This document shows, piece after piece, positions 1 to 10,350 of a DNA stretch of 64,000 bases; positions within the stretch are counted from its first letter, which is position 1; the number at the start of each line of letters is the position of its first letter. The stretch is taken from assembly GCF_037893015.1 (NCBI RefSeq), contig NC_133666.1, positions 157,030,498 through 157,094,497 of the forward strand. The letters run 5' to 3'. Position numbers and translations under genes: made by a program. The notes beneath the pieces were generated by a model that did no database searches, had not been told where the DNA came from, and saw only the letters and a program-made list of their open reading frames with translations. This DNA is from Macrotis lagotis. Taxonomy: Eukaryota > Chordata > Mammalia > Peramelemorphia > Peramelidae.

Positions 1-326
1 AAGGTAATGAGATCTGAAAATATATTTAGATTGCAAGCCTCTGTGAACATCTATGGAGTCAGATAATAAATCATCACAGGACTCGATAAAGTTTAGAGAA
101 GTCCTTTGAGACCACACCTAAACCAACTTAGACAGATGAGGATTCATTTTGTTTGTAATAGTCATTCTTTGTAAAACAGTCAAAGCTTAACAAACTCATC
201 TCACATAAGCTGCTTGGGCTTTAAAGACTCTTTCCTTTTCTTCAAGCCTACATAGAAACAAAGAACAGTTGACTAGTGTATAGTAGTGCATCTAATAAAT
301 AAATATATATTATCTGTTTCTATTAG
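1..326 (+). other. LOX: LOX intron 5, 3' portion
   Basis: Non-coding sequence leading into LOX exon 6. It ends in a pyrimidine stretch and a tattag acceptor at 321-326. I see no repeat or other element in it. The upstream LOX exons, which carry the propeptide, the copper-binding histidines and the Lys/Tyr residues of the quinone cofactor, lie outside the window. Confidence 0.8.
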
Positions 327-443
<117 letters not shown>

Positions 444-1217
444 TAAGTTCCTTGTCTTTTTTAATTTTTCTTCACAAATAGGGTAATTCCCTTGTCTATC
501 ATGACATTTACTAATAGTTTAACTCATCATGAGAGTATTTCCATGTCCCTAAATTCTCTCTTAAACTGTGAGGACAGAAAATATTGAGTCAAGATTAGTA
601 TTTAATTAATTTCTATCCTTTTTGTACTGATAGGGTGACTATGCAAAATGGTGCAAAGAGTTCTTGTTTCTCTGCTTAAAACCACATTATTGGATACTAT
701 GGTCACAGGTGTTACAAAATATAGAATCTGTTATCACATATCATTGTAGAATGAGGTTCTTGTTAAATAAATTCAAGGATCTCCTACTTACCATATCTTC
801 CAAATAATGTAACTTACATTTTAGTAACTGAATTATATTAACTATAACTCAAGAAGACACCCAAAAGGTCTTCTACTGCCTCTGTGTCATATATATTGGC
901 AAAATATCTATTGCCAGGTACAAGGATTTCTAACTTAGAGAATTCTAGACAACAGTCCATAGAGTTTATGCTATTATTAATTAACTTGGTTTAGTGGAGC
1001 AGTAGCAACAGACGAACCATTTCATAGAAATTGGAATAGATGCTAATTCTGTTCTGCTAACTCTTGATTGATACCCACGAAAATAGCATTAAGCTGAGGT
1101 TTTCTTTAATGAAAATAATAAATGTGGCTAAATGTTGGTATCTTATATCTTAGACATATTAGATGTATTTTTCTATAATGATATCTACTCTTCCTCCTCC
1201 TCCTCCTCCAATTACTA

Positions 1218-1420
1218 GCTAACATTTATAAAATGCTTTCTATTGTCCATACAATTTACAATTATTATCTCATTTAATCATCACAACAACCATGGAGATA
1301 ATAATAATAATAATTATTATTATTATTATTATTATTCCCCACTTTACAGATTAAGAAACTGAGAGAAATAGAGTTTGAGTGACTTGTCCAGGGTCAGAGG
1401 GCTAGTGATTATACACAAAT
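1218..1420 (-). repeat. MIR-type SINE
   Basis: Reads as the reverse of a MIR: tctcatttaatcatcacaac, then ccccactttacag, then gaaactgaga and gtgacttgtccagggtcag. The middle is replaced by an ATA/ATT triplet tract at 1298-1336. Strongly diverged, so ancient. Confidence 0.7.
1298..1336. repeat. Palindromic (ATA)n(ATT)n microsatellite
   Basis: A run of ATA triplets flips into ATT triplets near its centre, so the tract is close to a perfect inverted repeat of about 39 bases inside the MIR copy. Confidence 0.9.
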
Positions 1421-1436
1421 GGAACTTTCCATGTAA

Positions 1437-1615
1437 AAAATTTGGCAAAATTTAACTTGTATAGAAGCTTATTTAAATATGTGATTTGGGGCAAATCACA
1501 ATATTTTTGTGTTTCAATTTCCTCAAGTATAAAATGAGGATATGGACCAAACTAGAAAAATCACTAAGTCCCTTTCTAATCTAAAATGTTATTATTCTAT
1601 ATTCAATTCTCATCC
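1437..1615 (+). repeat. MIR-type SINE relic
   Basis: Sense-strand MIR words are visible: gggcaaatcac, then caatttcctcaagtataaaatgagg, then a tail resembling ctaaaatgttattattc. Diverged and without target-site duplications. A similar tail recurs near 2010-2065. Confidence 0.5.
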
Positions 1616-2327
1616 CTAGATACGACTTTTGTGGGTGACTTTTTTGAGAGAACAATTGCCAAAATTTAATAAATGAAATGAACATTTAAGGAGATATTTT
1701 TAGTATTTACTCAGGATTTATAACCATTAGACCATGCTGGTTGGCAATTTGTGTCTGGAAAAAAATGAAACCCTAATATTGTGATATTTTAATCTGAAAT
1801 AATTTTTTAAAACTTCTGCACAGTATATATGAACTAAAAGAGGGATAAAGCAGTATTTATTTTTGGTCTGTATTGTGATTTCATTGGTAGAGGAAACCTC
1901 TTTGATCATATGTACCAGTTGGGGGGCCTTGAAGTGAGGCTCTTCTGACTCCAAGGTCAGCTATCTCTCATCAGGCTATCTCTCATGAATAAAAGGAGGT
2001 CATTGGAATAGAGGACCCCAACAAACCTTCTTGGTCTAAAATTCTATTATTCAATGTTAATTTCTCATCCCTGCATAAAATTTACTGTTAGAAAATTAAT
2101 CTTACAATCTGGATTCATTGGCATTATTATTTCACATATTCAACTCATGACTGACTTTCAATATACCTTTTATTTATAACAATAATTAATTTACCAGTGT
2201 GATTGTAAAATTTTGCAGTCTTTTATGGTGCAATCATAATTATTGACAGAATTGTGATTCTTTACATTTTACAGTGTGAATGTCTACTCAAGACTGCCAA
2301 TTTTCCTTTTTTAGTTGTTTATTAATT

Positions 2328-2562
2328 TTTCAGTTATATTCAAATCATTGTTACCCTTTTTTGGGATTTTTTTTTTTGCAAAGATACTGGAGTTTTTCGC
2401 CATTTTCTTCTCTAGCTCATTTTATAGCTGAGGAAACTGGGGTAAACAGGGAGAAGTGATTTGCCAGAGTCACATAGTAAGTGTCTGATGCTGGATTTGA
2501 ACACATGAAGAAGAATCTTCCTGGTTTCAGGCCCAGGACTCTATGCACTATTCATTTTTATA
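2328..2562 (-). repeat. MAR1-like marsupial CORE-SINE
   Basis: Reverse-strand copy: ttttgcaaagatactgg, gccattttcttctctagctc, gaggaaactggggtaaacag, tttgccagagtcacatag and gatttgaacacatgaag occur in consensus order. It belongs to the same family as 32323-32570 and about 63505-63785. Confidence 0.75.
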
Positions 2563-2812
2563 GGTTTTAATATTTAAAGGTTGAAATTGCACTCATCAGA
2601 CAAAAAACCAGTTTTCTTAATCATTCATGATCATTTACGAGGCACCTTATGTTTATAGTTTTGTTACTTGGAAGAAGTAACTTGCTTCCATATCCTATGC
2701 CTAAAGTCAGGAAGGGAAGAATAGGAAAATTTTAGTGATTGTTAAATTTCTGTGGACTGTACCATGTATACCAACTTTTCTTTTCTCCCTCTCTCTCTCT
2801 TTTTTAATTTAG

Positions 2813-2819
2813 GTACTAA
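2813..2819 (+). CDS. LOX: Lysyl oxidase, terminal coding bases (exon 7): Pro/Tyr/stop
   Basis: The last LOX exon starts with g|tac|taa after the acceptor ctttttttaatttag. The first base completes the CC|G proline codon split by intron 6, TAC is the terminal Tyr, and TAA at 2817-2819 is the stop, giving the family's ending ...TISPY. Only seven bases of this exon are coding; the rest is 3' UTR. Ordinary gene finders could miss this exon, because a terminal exon with one full codon has almost no coding signal. Reading through the exon 6 donor instead would also give P then a stop (ccg taa), losing only the final Tyr. Confidence 0.93.
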
Positions 2820-4272
2820 GAGACAAAAAAAAAAGTAAAATAAAAAAATAATGGATGAACCAGTGCCTGATGTTTTGAACTGAAAAAAAAAAAGAAAGAA
2901 AAGAAAAGCAACCTAGATTAACTTCAGTAGGATGTAAATGTTTGGGAAAGAGCACAGAGAACACAAATGGAATTATCATTTGGACTGCTTAACAACAAAA
3001 CATTTGAATTTGAAATTGAAAATATTTTCATTTATACTTATGATATAGTTGTGAATTGTGCGAAATGTTTCAAATCCCACAGTTAAGATCATTTGTTATT
3101 TCAAAGAAACTTGCCTTGCAATGCACTGGCAATTGAGAGCGCAAGCCAGCAAAGTATTTGTTTCATTGAGCTATCACTGAATAAGCTGAAACTGTTTTGT
3201 GCACAAACATTTGCTAAATTACCACAAAATATAATAATGACCAATTTGTAAATAATAGCAAAAATTAATTTGAAATGTTAATCCTATCATTACTCCTGCA
3301 AAGAAATATGGAAATATTGGTGCTGAGGAAAGAATACACATTATTGATTTCAAGAAATATTAATATATAGCAGAGAAATGTCAGTGTATGTATTAAGATA
3401 GTTACATTCCTATATAAAATTTTATGTTTACATTTTTAACATTAGTAGATAAATCCTTTTCTTTCTTCCAAATACATAGCTCAATGTGACACAAATCAGG
3501 TTTAGTTTTTCAAAAGAACTACGGAATTAAACCACACAATCCAAGTCTAATATTTTTTTAAGCCACCTTGTCTGTCTCTTTGACCTAATCTATGGCTAGA
3601 GATCTTCAAAATTTCATTCTTAAAATTACAAGTCAAGGGACAGTGTGAATAGGCTACCACTCAAGTAAGATACAACTCTTTCAACATGAGTAATTTTCAA
3701 AATATTAGAGATTTAAATGAAGTATTATCAATACTTAACATCTCTTTAGGAACAAAAAAAGTAGGTAGCCCTAAGTATTACTGCATACCAAACATCTTTT
3801 TTAAATGAATGGAAAACACCTTTATTGTCCCCAATATATTTTTTACCTTTCATACTTGACATTTTTTATACATGATAATCATTAGCATATTTTATTGTTG
3901 AAGAGATTATTCATATCAGTAAGATCACAGGTCCATTAGAGCATAAAATTAAGATTAAAATATTTCAAATATTATACAGGATATATGAATAACTAAGTTT
4001 GTGAAATAAGACATCATCAAATAAGATCAGTAAGGAATTAATCATGAATATTTTTTTGAAAATTTAAGCCCAAATTAGTATATGGAATTAATTATTGGCA
4101 TAAGAAGGGGATAGAAGAGAAGGATATGTTCTGTAAAATGACAGGCTGTACTGTATAATAAGACAGCTGTGATATTACTTTTAAACTGTGAAATAATTTG
4201 CCACAAAAGAATTTGGATAGCTTCTGCTTTTCCTGAAAAGCAGAAGATGCAGTATGAGTTGTCTACACTTGA

Positions 4273-4278
4273 AATAAA
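4273..4278 (+). terminator. LOX: Candidate proximal poly(A) signal of LOX
   Basis: An AATAAA hexamer about 1.45 kb after the LOX stop. Downstream sequence is A/T-rich with only weak GT content, so its use is uncertain. Confidence 0.35.
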
Positions 4279-4732
4279 ACTATTTTAAAGTGGTGCTTAA
4301 GGAATAATTATCATAAATTAAACAAGACAAAAATTCTAAATTAGGATATACTTTTAAATATTTCTACAAAATGTCATATAAAAAGTGAACTGACATCTTC
4401 ATGGTTTATGAAAGAGGTACAATCATCAATAATTATTAAACACATACACATGGCCCTTTAAAAGGTCCTATCATAAGTGAATACATAGTTTACAGTATGT
4501 ATCATGCCCTCCAAATGCAAATATGAACCAATATTTAAGAGTATACTGTGGCATTTGAAATAGTCACAAAGTTTTTGAAGAATGTGTATCTGGGCTATGG
4601 AATTATTTCTTTAGTTATGAACTTTTCTAGTAGAGTTGATCTTAAAACACTTTTTTTGAACTACTGTTATATTATTACTGAGCCAGACTGGCATCTAAAG
4701 ATACATATCTTTTCATTAAAAGCATATGATTT

Positions 4733-4878
4733 AGAGCTGAAAGGAGCTGTGAGAATCTAGTCAATTTCAATGAGATCATAGCTCCATTTTCATATATAAA
4801 AACCATAACTAAAATATAATTTTACAAATATTGAAATTGGGACTGGAGAGGTTAAGTGATTTACCCAAAGTTAAGATT

Positions 4879-4880
<2 letters not shown>
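4733..4880 (-). repeat. MIR-like relic within the LOX 3' UTR
   Basis: Diverged reverse-strand words: tttagagctgaaaggagct at the left, a lost middle, then ggagaggttaagtgatttac and ccaaagttaag. It runs straight into the TA tract where the rest of the element would be. Confidence 0.5.

Positions 4881-4936
<56 letters not shown>
4880..4936. repeat. (TA)n microsatellite in the LOX 3' UTR
   Basis: About 27 uninterrupted TA units. Self-complementary, so the RNA could form a long hairpin. Such tracts are highly length-variable. Confidence 0.95.
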
Positions 4937-4937
<1 letters not shown>

Positions 4938-6679
4938 CTATATGTCCAAATCTAGGTCTTTTCTCCATACACTTCTGCTTCTTCACACACTAGTCTTTTA
5001 AAAACTTTGATTAGTTTATGGACACATGAAAATCACAAATGTTCTATTGATTATGCCCTCATTTCATACTACATTTATTTTTGGTAAAAAATTTATCACA
5101 ATATGTAGCAATGATAAAGGCTGAAATGACGAAGTTAATATGCCCCTACTATTTGTGTTCATTACCACCTTTCTGAGGAGCAAAGAATTGAAAAGGATTT
5201 TATAGTTTAACTGATCCAAAAGTTTCATTTTTCAGATGAGGAACTGTTTTGATAAAGTTTGCATTATGAAGAACATGAAAAAGTCATGCAAGCAGGTGCT
5301 ACTAATATTTATAAGTATGTTTCCAACACCTCAAAAAGTGGCTTGTGTTTTTAATTTAACATTGAATACTTTGATTTAAAAAAAAACTTCATTTACATTG
5401 TTTAAAGGTGTCTCAAATCATCCTTTATTCTATCTCACCTCTCTTTTCTCCCTATAATTCTATTTTTGAGCCCTGAAGAAATAATTCCAAGGAGTGATCA
5501 CCAGACTTTGAATAATAACATCATAAGTCACTGGTAACAGATATTAATCAGTAAAGCTCTAAATAAAAAAAATGAATAAAAAACAAAATTGACATGATGT
5601 AGGAATTCTGAAAAGTCTGACTTCATTAAAGTCCATCAGGAAAAAAATAGGCTGTCATACTAACCATTTTTACACATAATCTAGTTTTATATATCATATG
5701 TTCTTTCAGATGGTCTGATAATCCACATATCTTGAGACTGAATTAAAAATTTCTTTACTGGTGAATAAGATCCAAACTCCTCTAACCTTACCATCACAGG
5801 TTTTATTTTATGCTAATGAATCAAAGAAAAGATTTGCATATCTTTAGAAAAATCTTTATATTTTTGATTTAAGAGTTTTATTAAAATATATATTATGTGA
5901 TCATTTTACTAGGTAATATTTTCAAAAAATGAAACTATAGGAACTATGATCTCAAATATGTTAAAAAATTTTCCTTGAAAACTTATCAGTTATTCTATAA
6001 TGTTCTCCAAATTTCAGATTTTGGAGAAATGAACCTATTGACAACAAATGTGTAAAGCTAAGAGATTAACCATGTCACTAATGTTTAAAGGGTATAGTTC
6101 CTTTCATAATGTTGCTGGATTTCATTTGACAACTATAAAATAAGGACCCGATAAACCAAATATATATAGTTAAAAAAGAGCTTCATTTTTATTTTGTTCT
6201 AACTTTATTATGTATATCAACTGGCATGTAATTTGTCTTCAATTTCTTTCTGTCATTTTGTCTTTTTTTAATGAAGAATTTTATCTATCCAATCAAAAGA
6301 GTAAGTTTCATTCACAAGTCTCCAAAATTGGTCTGCCTTGTTCTATGCTACAACTTGCAATTAAGACATATCCAAGGATAATGCTTCAGGTTTTAAATGG
6401 TGCTGAATTATTTCAACTTGAATGTAAACCATGATTCCATATTAATGGGAAATGAGAATTTAATGTTTAACTGCAACACTCAGTGACAAGTCCCTTCCTT
6501 TACAATGTTATGAGTTTTTACTATCTCTTTTTTTAAAGGAAATGTCTTTAAAAATCGTTATAACTTTATTTGAAGGCTTTTATTTAAAATATTCTGATGC
6601 ATCATATTCTTCAGCGCACTTTCATATTCTTTTCTTGTATGTCTGTATTAAGATTGCAAAGTTTATACAAAATAGCTTG

Positions 6680-6685
6680 AATAAA
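6680..6685 (+). terminator. LOX: Probable distal poly(A) signal of LOX
   Basis: AATAAA in the context cttgaataaacag, with a GT-rich element (agtgtttggattgttc) starting about 9 bases after it. Cleavage would fall near 6695-6710. This leaves about 190 bases before the 7SL relic and 800 before the first LINE. Confidence 0.65.
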
Positions 6686-6898
6686 CAGTTTCAAGTGTTT
6701 GGATTGTTCAAATGTTTTGCTTATGAAATAGAGAATCTGAATTTCAAATTGGATTAACCTGTCTTCCAGGTGACTTTTAAATAGATAAAAAATCAGTTGG
6801 TAACAGATAAACATTTGAAAGAAACTTTTTTTTTTAACTGGATTGAATTTTTTATCTTCTTTACATTTTAAATACTGGGTTTTTCCTATCTTGGCAAA

Positions 6899-7037
6899 TC
6901 CAGGGGCTATTTCAGCAGATCCTGGCTACTTCTATTACTGGAGCTTTGGCCAAATCCATTTCTGACCTGCATAAGCGCAGTCTTTCTTAGGCAACCTAAT
7001 GGTGCCTCTGCTCCTGGGGGCTTACCATACTGATGGT
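6899..7037 (-). pseudogene. 7SL (SRP) RNA-derived relic, S-domain region
   Basis: On the minus strand, the order catcagtatgg, aagcccccaggagcagagg, caccattaggttgcctaag, gcaggtcagaaatgg, then ggatctgctgaaatagcccc follows the S domain and 3' part of 7SL RNA (catcaatatggtgacctccc, ccaccaggttgcctaag, ccaggtcggaaacgg, cctgtgaatagccactgc) as I know it. It is clearly diverged. The Alu-domain half is not recognisable to the right of it, and there is no clean poly(A) tail or flanking duplication. This makes it an old retropseudogene or a fragment of a 7SL-derived repeat, not a working SRP RNA gene. It lies just beyond the LOX poly(A) site. Confidence 0.7.
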
Positions 7038-7497
7038 GGTGAGTATCATTTTTTTTCTGGCAACTGGGATTGGTCCATCATGCCATGTTCTAGACCACCT
7101 TCCTAGAAAGCAGAAGTTCCTTTGGTCAGAGAATGCAGTATATTTGAATTTTTATCAGGTTTTAGAGTAAATATAAAAGAATTATAGAATCCCTAAAGTT
7201 ATTTGGAAGCCATTTACCTCAACACATACCCAAACAAATATCTTCAGCACATTATACCCGATAAGTGGTCACCAAGTCTTTGCTTCACATCAACAAAAAA
7301 GGCATGTATTCTTTCCTAACAAAAGGGTTATTTCGTATTTCATATTTACATAAAATTCTTTGTGTTATGTTGACTTTTTATATTCTTGCTTTGCTAGGGA
7401 TAGTACTAAAGATCAACCCAATCCTTTTGTAGCTTTGTACCTTTTAGGGAAAAGTGATCTTTGGTCTTATCATAGATCATCCCATGTTGATGATGAT
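7038..7497. other. Intergenic, nothing recognised
   Basis: I see no exon, repeat family or RNA gene here. The 61-codon frame beginning at 7360 runs into the HAL1 5' end and is chance. Confidence 0.5.
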
Positions 7498-8485
7498 AGA
7501 TTTTCTGGGGGGTGGAGCCAAGGGCCTAGAGGCAGGAATTCCTAGAAACACTCTTCCAGAACACTCTAAACATCTTTAAATTATGATGCTAACCAAATTC
7601 TAGAGTGGTAGAACCCACAGAAAGAATGAGTGAAACGATTTTCCTGCCCAAAATATCTTGGAAGATCCATGGGAAGGCTCTGTTCCAATGAGGTTGGAAA
7701 GGGGGCAGCACAGACAGGGCCAGGCCATGCCACAGTGAATGAGCTCCAACCTTCCAGGAATAGCTTGTCTGGTGCCTGGGTCCCAGGGACACCTGAGTTC
7801 TTTGCAATGGGAGTGATTTCCAGACCTCTCAACCCAGGGATCATCAAGGACAACATGGAAGATCAGCGGAATAACTGCAGAATGAGCTTGGAGCCCAGTG
7901 AAGCTTAAGCTTCAATGCTGACCTGGCCACAGGAAACAGAAGCAGGCCTGCAGAGTCACTCAACAGGGAGCCACACCCAAGCTGCTTCCAGAAGGCTCAG
8001 TCCATGGACAGTAAGGGGGTGGGGGGGAGACTGTCAAGGTCTATCTGCTCTCCCTGGTACTGGACTCTATTGTTTTGTCTATATTCAGACCCTGGTTACA
8101 GTCTGGAGCTCCCTACTACAGCCATAGCAGAGCAGGGACCCTACTCACAGCTCCAGGACAGAGGGGTGGGCTTGTGGTCATTGACAGACCAGAGCACAAG
8201 CCAGGAGAGTAGTCAGAGTTTCTCATAGGACCTTGAGAAATTGAAGTCCTTGTGGGGGGACATCCAAAAAAACATTTAAAAGCTCGGGAAATGCCTTAAA
8301 ACCAGGTCACAGATTGGGGAAATGAGTAAACATAAAAAAAAAAAAGAATCTGACCATGGACCATTTGGTCCCATGGAAGATCAAAACACACACTCAGAAG
8401 ATGACAAAGTCAAAACTCCTATATCCAAAACCTCCTAGGAAAAATAGGAATTGGTCTCAGGCTATGGAAGAGCACAAAAAAGTTT

Positions 8486-8890
8486 TTGAAAATCAAGGGA
8501 GGAGGAAGAAAAATTGGGAAGAGAAATGAAATACAGGAAAATCATGAAAACCAAGTTAGCAGCTTGGTGAAGGCGATACCAAAAAATACTGAAGAAAACA
8601 ACATGTTAAAAGCCAGTTTAGGTCAAATAGCAAAAACAGTCCAAAAGATCAATGAGAAGAAGAAGAATGCCTTAAAAACCAGAATTGATCAGATGGAAAA
8701 GGAGACAAGAAAGCTCTTTGAAGAAAACAACTCCTTCAAATGTAGACTGCAGCTGGAAGCTGATGACTGTGAGAATTCAAGAAATAATAAAAACAAAACC
8801 AAAAGAATGAAAAAAATAGAAGAAAATGTAAAATATCTCATTGGAATATCTCAACTGATCTGGAAAACAGATCCAGATGAGACAATTTAA
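8486..8890 (+). pseudogene. ORF1 remnant of the HAL1 element (coiled-coil half)
   Basis: 134 codons rich in Lys, Glu, Asn and Gln with few hydrophobics, in the heptad style of the L1 ORF1p coiled coil (for example KTRIDQMEKETRKLFEENN). It ends DPDETI just before the frame in which the RRM-like domain (IIGLPES) continues, so the original protein frame is split here. ORF1p is an RNA-binding trimer chaperone of LINE retrotransposition. Not a host gene, and no sign that it is expressed. Confidence 0.75.
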
Positions 8891-9866
8891 AGATTATTGG
8901 GTTACCTGAAAGTCGTGACCAGGAAAAGAGCTTAGACTTCATTTTTAAAGAATCTCTCCAGGAAAATTGCCCTACTATCCTAGAAGCAGAGTTTAAAATA
9001 GAAAATGAGGGAATCCATCAATCACCTCCTGAAAGAGATCCCCCCCCCAAAAAAAAACAACTCTAAGGAATATTATAGCCAAAATCCATATCTCTCAACT
9101 CAAAAATATTACAAGCACAGAAACAAACAAATTCAAATATCATAGCACTACAGTCAGGATTACACAGGATCTAGCAGGGCCTTCATTAAGGGTGTCAAAG
9201 GGCTTGGAATATGTTATTACAGAAGGCAAGAGAGACTAGATTATAACTAAGAATCAACTATCCAGCAAAACTGAACATCCTATTTCAGGGGAAAAGATGT
9301 ACATTCAATGAAACTTTCCTGTTGAAATGAACATAACTGAACAGAAAATTTAATTTCCAAGTACAGGACTTGGGTGAAGCAGAGAGGGTAGATGGGAAGG
9401 TATTTAATGATGTTGGATTGTTTGTATTCCTGCATGGGAAGATGATACTCATGAATCTTCTCACTAACCTCCACAGTTAGAGAAAGCATATATATAGGCA
9501 AGGTACAGAAGAGTGCTAGATATGAAGGAATAATATAAGGAATGAGTCAGTAGGTGGGAAAGGAATGTACTTGGAGAAAGAGAAAGGAGTAGAATGGGAT
9601 AAGATATTAGATATAAAAGAGTCAAGAAAACGCTTTTGCAATGGAGCAGAAGGGGGGGAGGTGAAGGGGAAATGAGTGAAATTTCATTCTCATCAGAAAT
9701 GACTCAGAGAGGAAAGAATCATCACTAGGGTATAGAAATGTATCTTACCCTAGAGGAAAAAGGAGAGGGAGGGTATGGGAGAAAGGGGACGGGGGAAGGG
9801 AAGGGTGGGTATAGGTGATAGAGGAGAGGGAAGATTGTAGGAGAGGGTTGTCAGATACAAGACACC

Positions 9867-10011
9867 TTTTTTTTTTTTTTGGTAAGGTGGTGGGGTTGCA
9901 TGACTTGCCTGGGGTCACTGAGTGACTGTTGGGTGTTTGGGGCTGAATTTGGGCTTGGGTCCTTCTGGTTCCAATGCTGGTGCTCTGTCCACTGCACCAC
10001 TTGGCTGCCTC
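9867..10011 (-). mobile_element. Marsupial WSINE/MAR1-type SINE inside the HAL1
   Basis: Reverse-strand copy with a T-run at the left, then ggggttgcatgacttgcctg, ggggtcactgagtgactgtt and ggtgctctgtccactgcacc, ending ttggctgcctc. More diverged than most SINEs in this window. The HAL1 sequence resumes on its right, so the SINE inserted after the HAL1. Confidence 0.85.
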
Positions 10012-10350
10012 ACAACATACTTTTGAAGAGGGACAAAGTAAAAGGAGAGAGAGAATAGAATATATGGGAGGGGGTAGAAAAGGATGGAGGGAAATACAAC
10101 TAGCAATAGCAACTGTAGGAAAAAATACTGAAGCAACTTCTCTGATGGATTTATGATAAAGAATGTGATCCATCCCAGAGATAGAATTGATGGTATCTGG
10201 ACAGACTGAAGTACACTTTTTTTTCTTTTACTTTTGTCTTATTTTTTCCATGAGTTTTCTTTGTCTTTATTGGAGGGGAGGTTATGTTTATTTTTACAAT
10301 ATGACTACTGTAGTAATGTGTAAATAAGGAAATTAAAAAAAGATATTCTG

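Larger units (their letters stand above)
2820..6710 (+). other. LOX: LOX 3' UTR
   Basis: Sequence after the LOX stop is AT-rich, almost free of young repeats, and has no convincing open frame; short frames near 4548, 6210 and 6542 are chance. Candidate poly(A) signals AATAAA lie at 4273-4278, 5562-5567, 5575-5580 and 6680-6685. The last is followed within 25 bases by GT-rich sequence (agtgtttggattgtt), the best-formed site here. A UTR of about 3.9 kb fits the long 3' UTR known for mammalian LOX, whose mRNAs come in several lengths. A diverged MIR-like piece and a long TA tract sit inside it at about 4733-4936. Confidence 0.75.
7508..10340 (+). mobile_element. HAL1 (half-LINE-1) element, nearly full length, broken
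   Basis: A 2.8-kb sense-strand L1-type element with a 5' UTR, one ORF1-like region and a 3' tail. No reverse-transcriptase region is visible, which is the definition of HAL1. The flanks agattttctg (7498-7507) and agatattctg (10341-10350) match 9 of 10 and look like a target-site duplication, so both ends are probably original. The first half of ORF1 is open from 8486 to 8890 (134 codons, Lys/Glu-rich, coiled-coil type). One frame away, from about 8878, the RRM-like half continues with NLKIIGLPESRDQEKSLDF, the hallmark L1 ORF1p IIGxPE motif, up to a stop near 9064. So ORF1 carries at least one frameshift and further stops. A SINE sits in the 3' part. The 5' end resembles that of the copy at about 55 kb. 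Confidence 0.8.

Noticed and set aside
4548-6757. Short frames in the LOX 3' UTR (4548, 6210, 6542) as small genes
   Set aside because: Below chance-significant length for AT-rich DNA, no recognisable motifs, and inside a UTR.
6899-7037. Functional SRP RNA gene
   Set aside because: Too diverged and incomplete; no recognisable Alu domain and no pol III promoter region identified.
7581-8228. Several 70-92 codon frames on both strands
   Set aside because: They lie in the 5' UTR of the HAL1, overlap each other in different frames and show no protein features.
9745-10173. 142-codon minus-strand frame
   Set aside because: It crosses HAL1 non-coding sequence and a SINE; the Pro/Ser/Leu richness comes from purine-rich DNA on the other strand.
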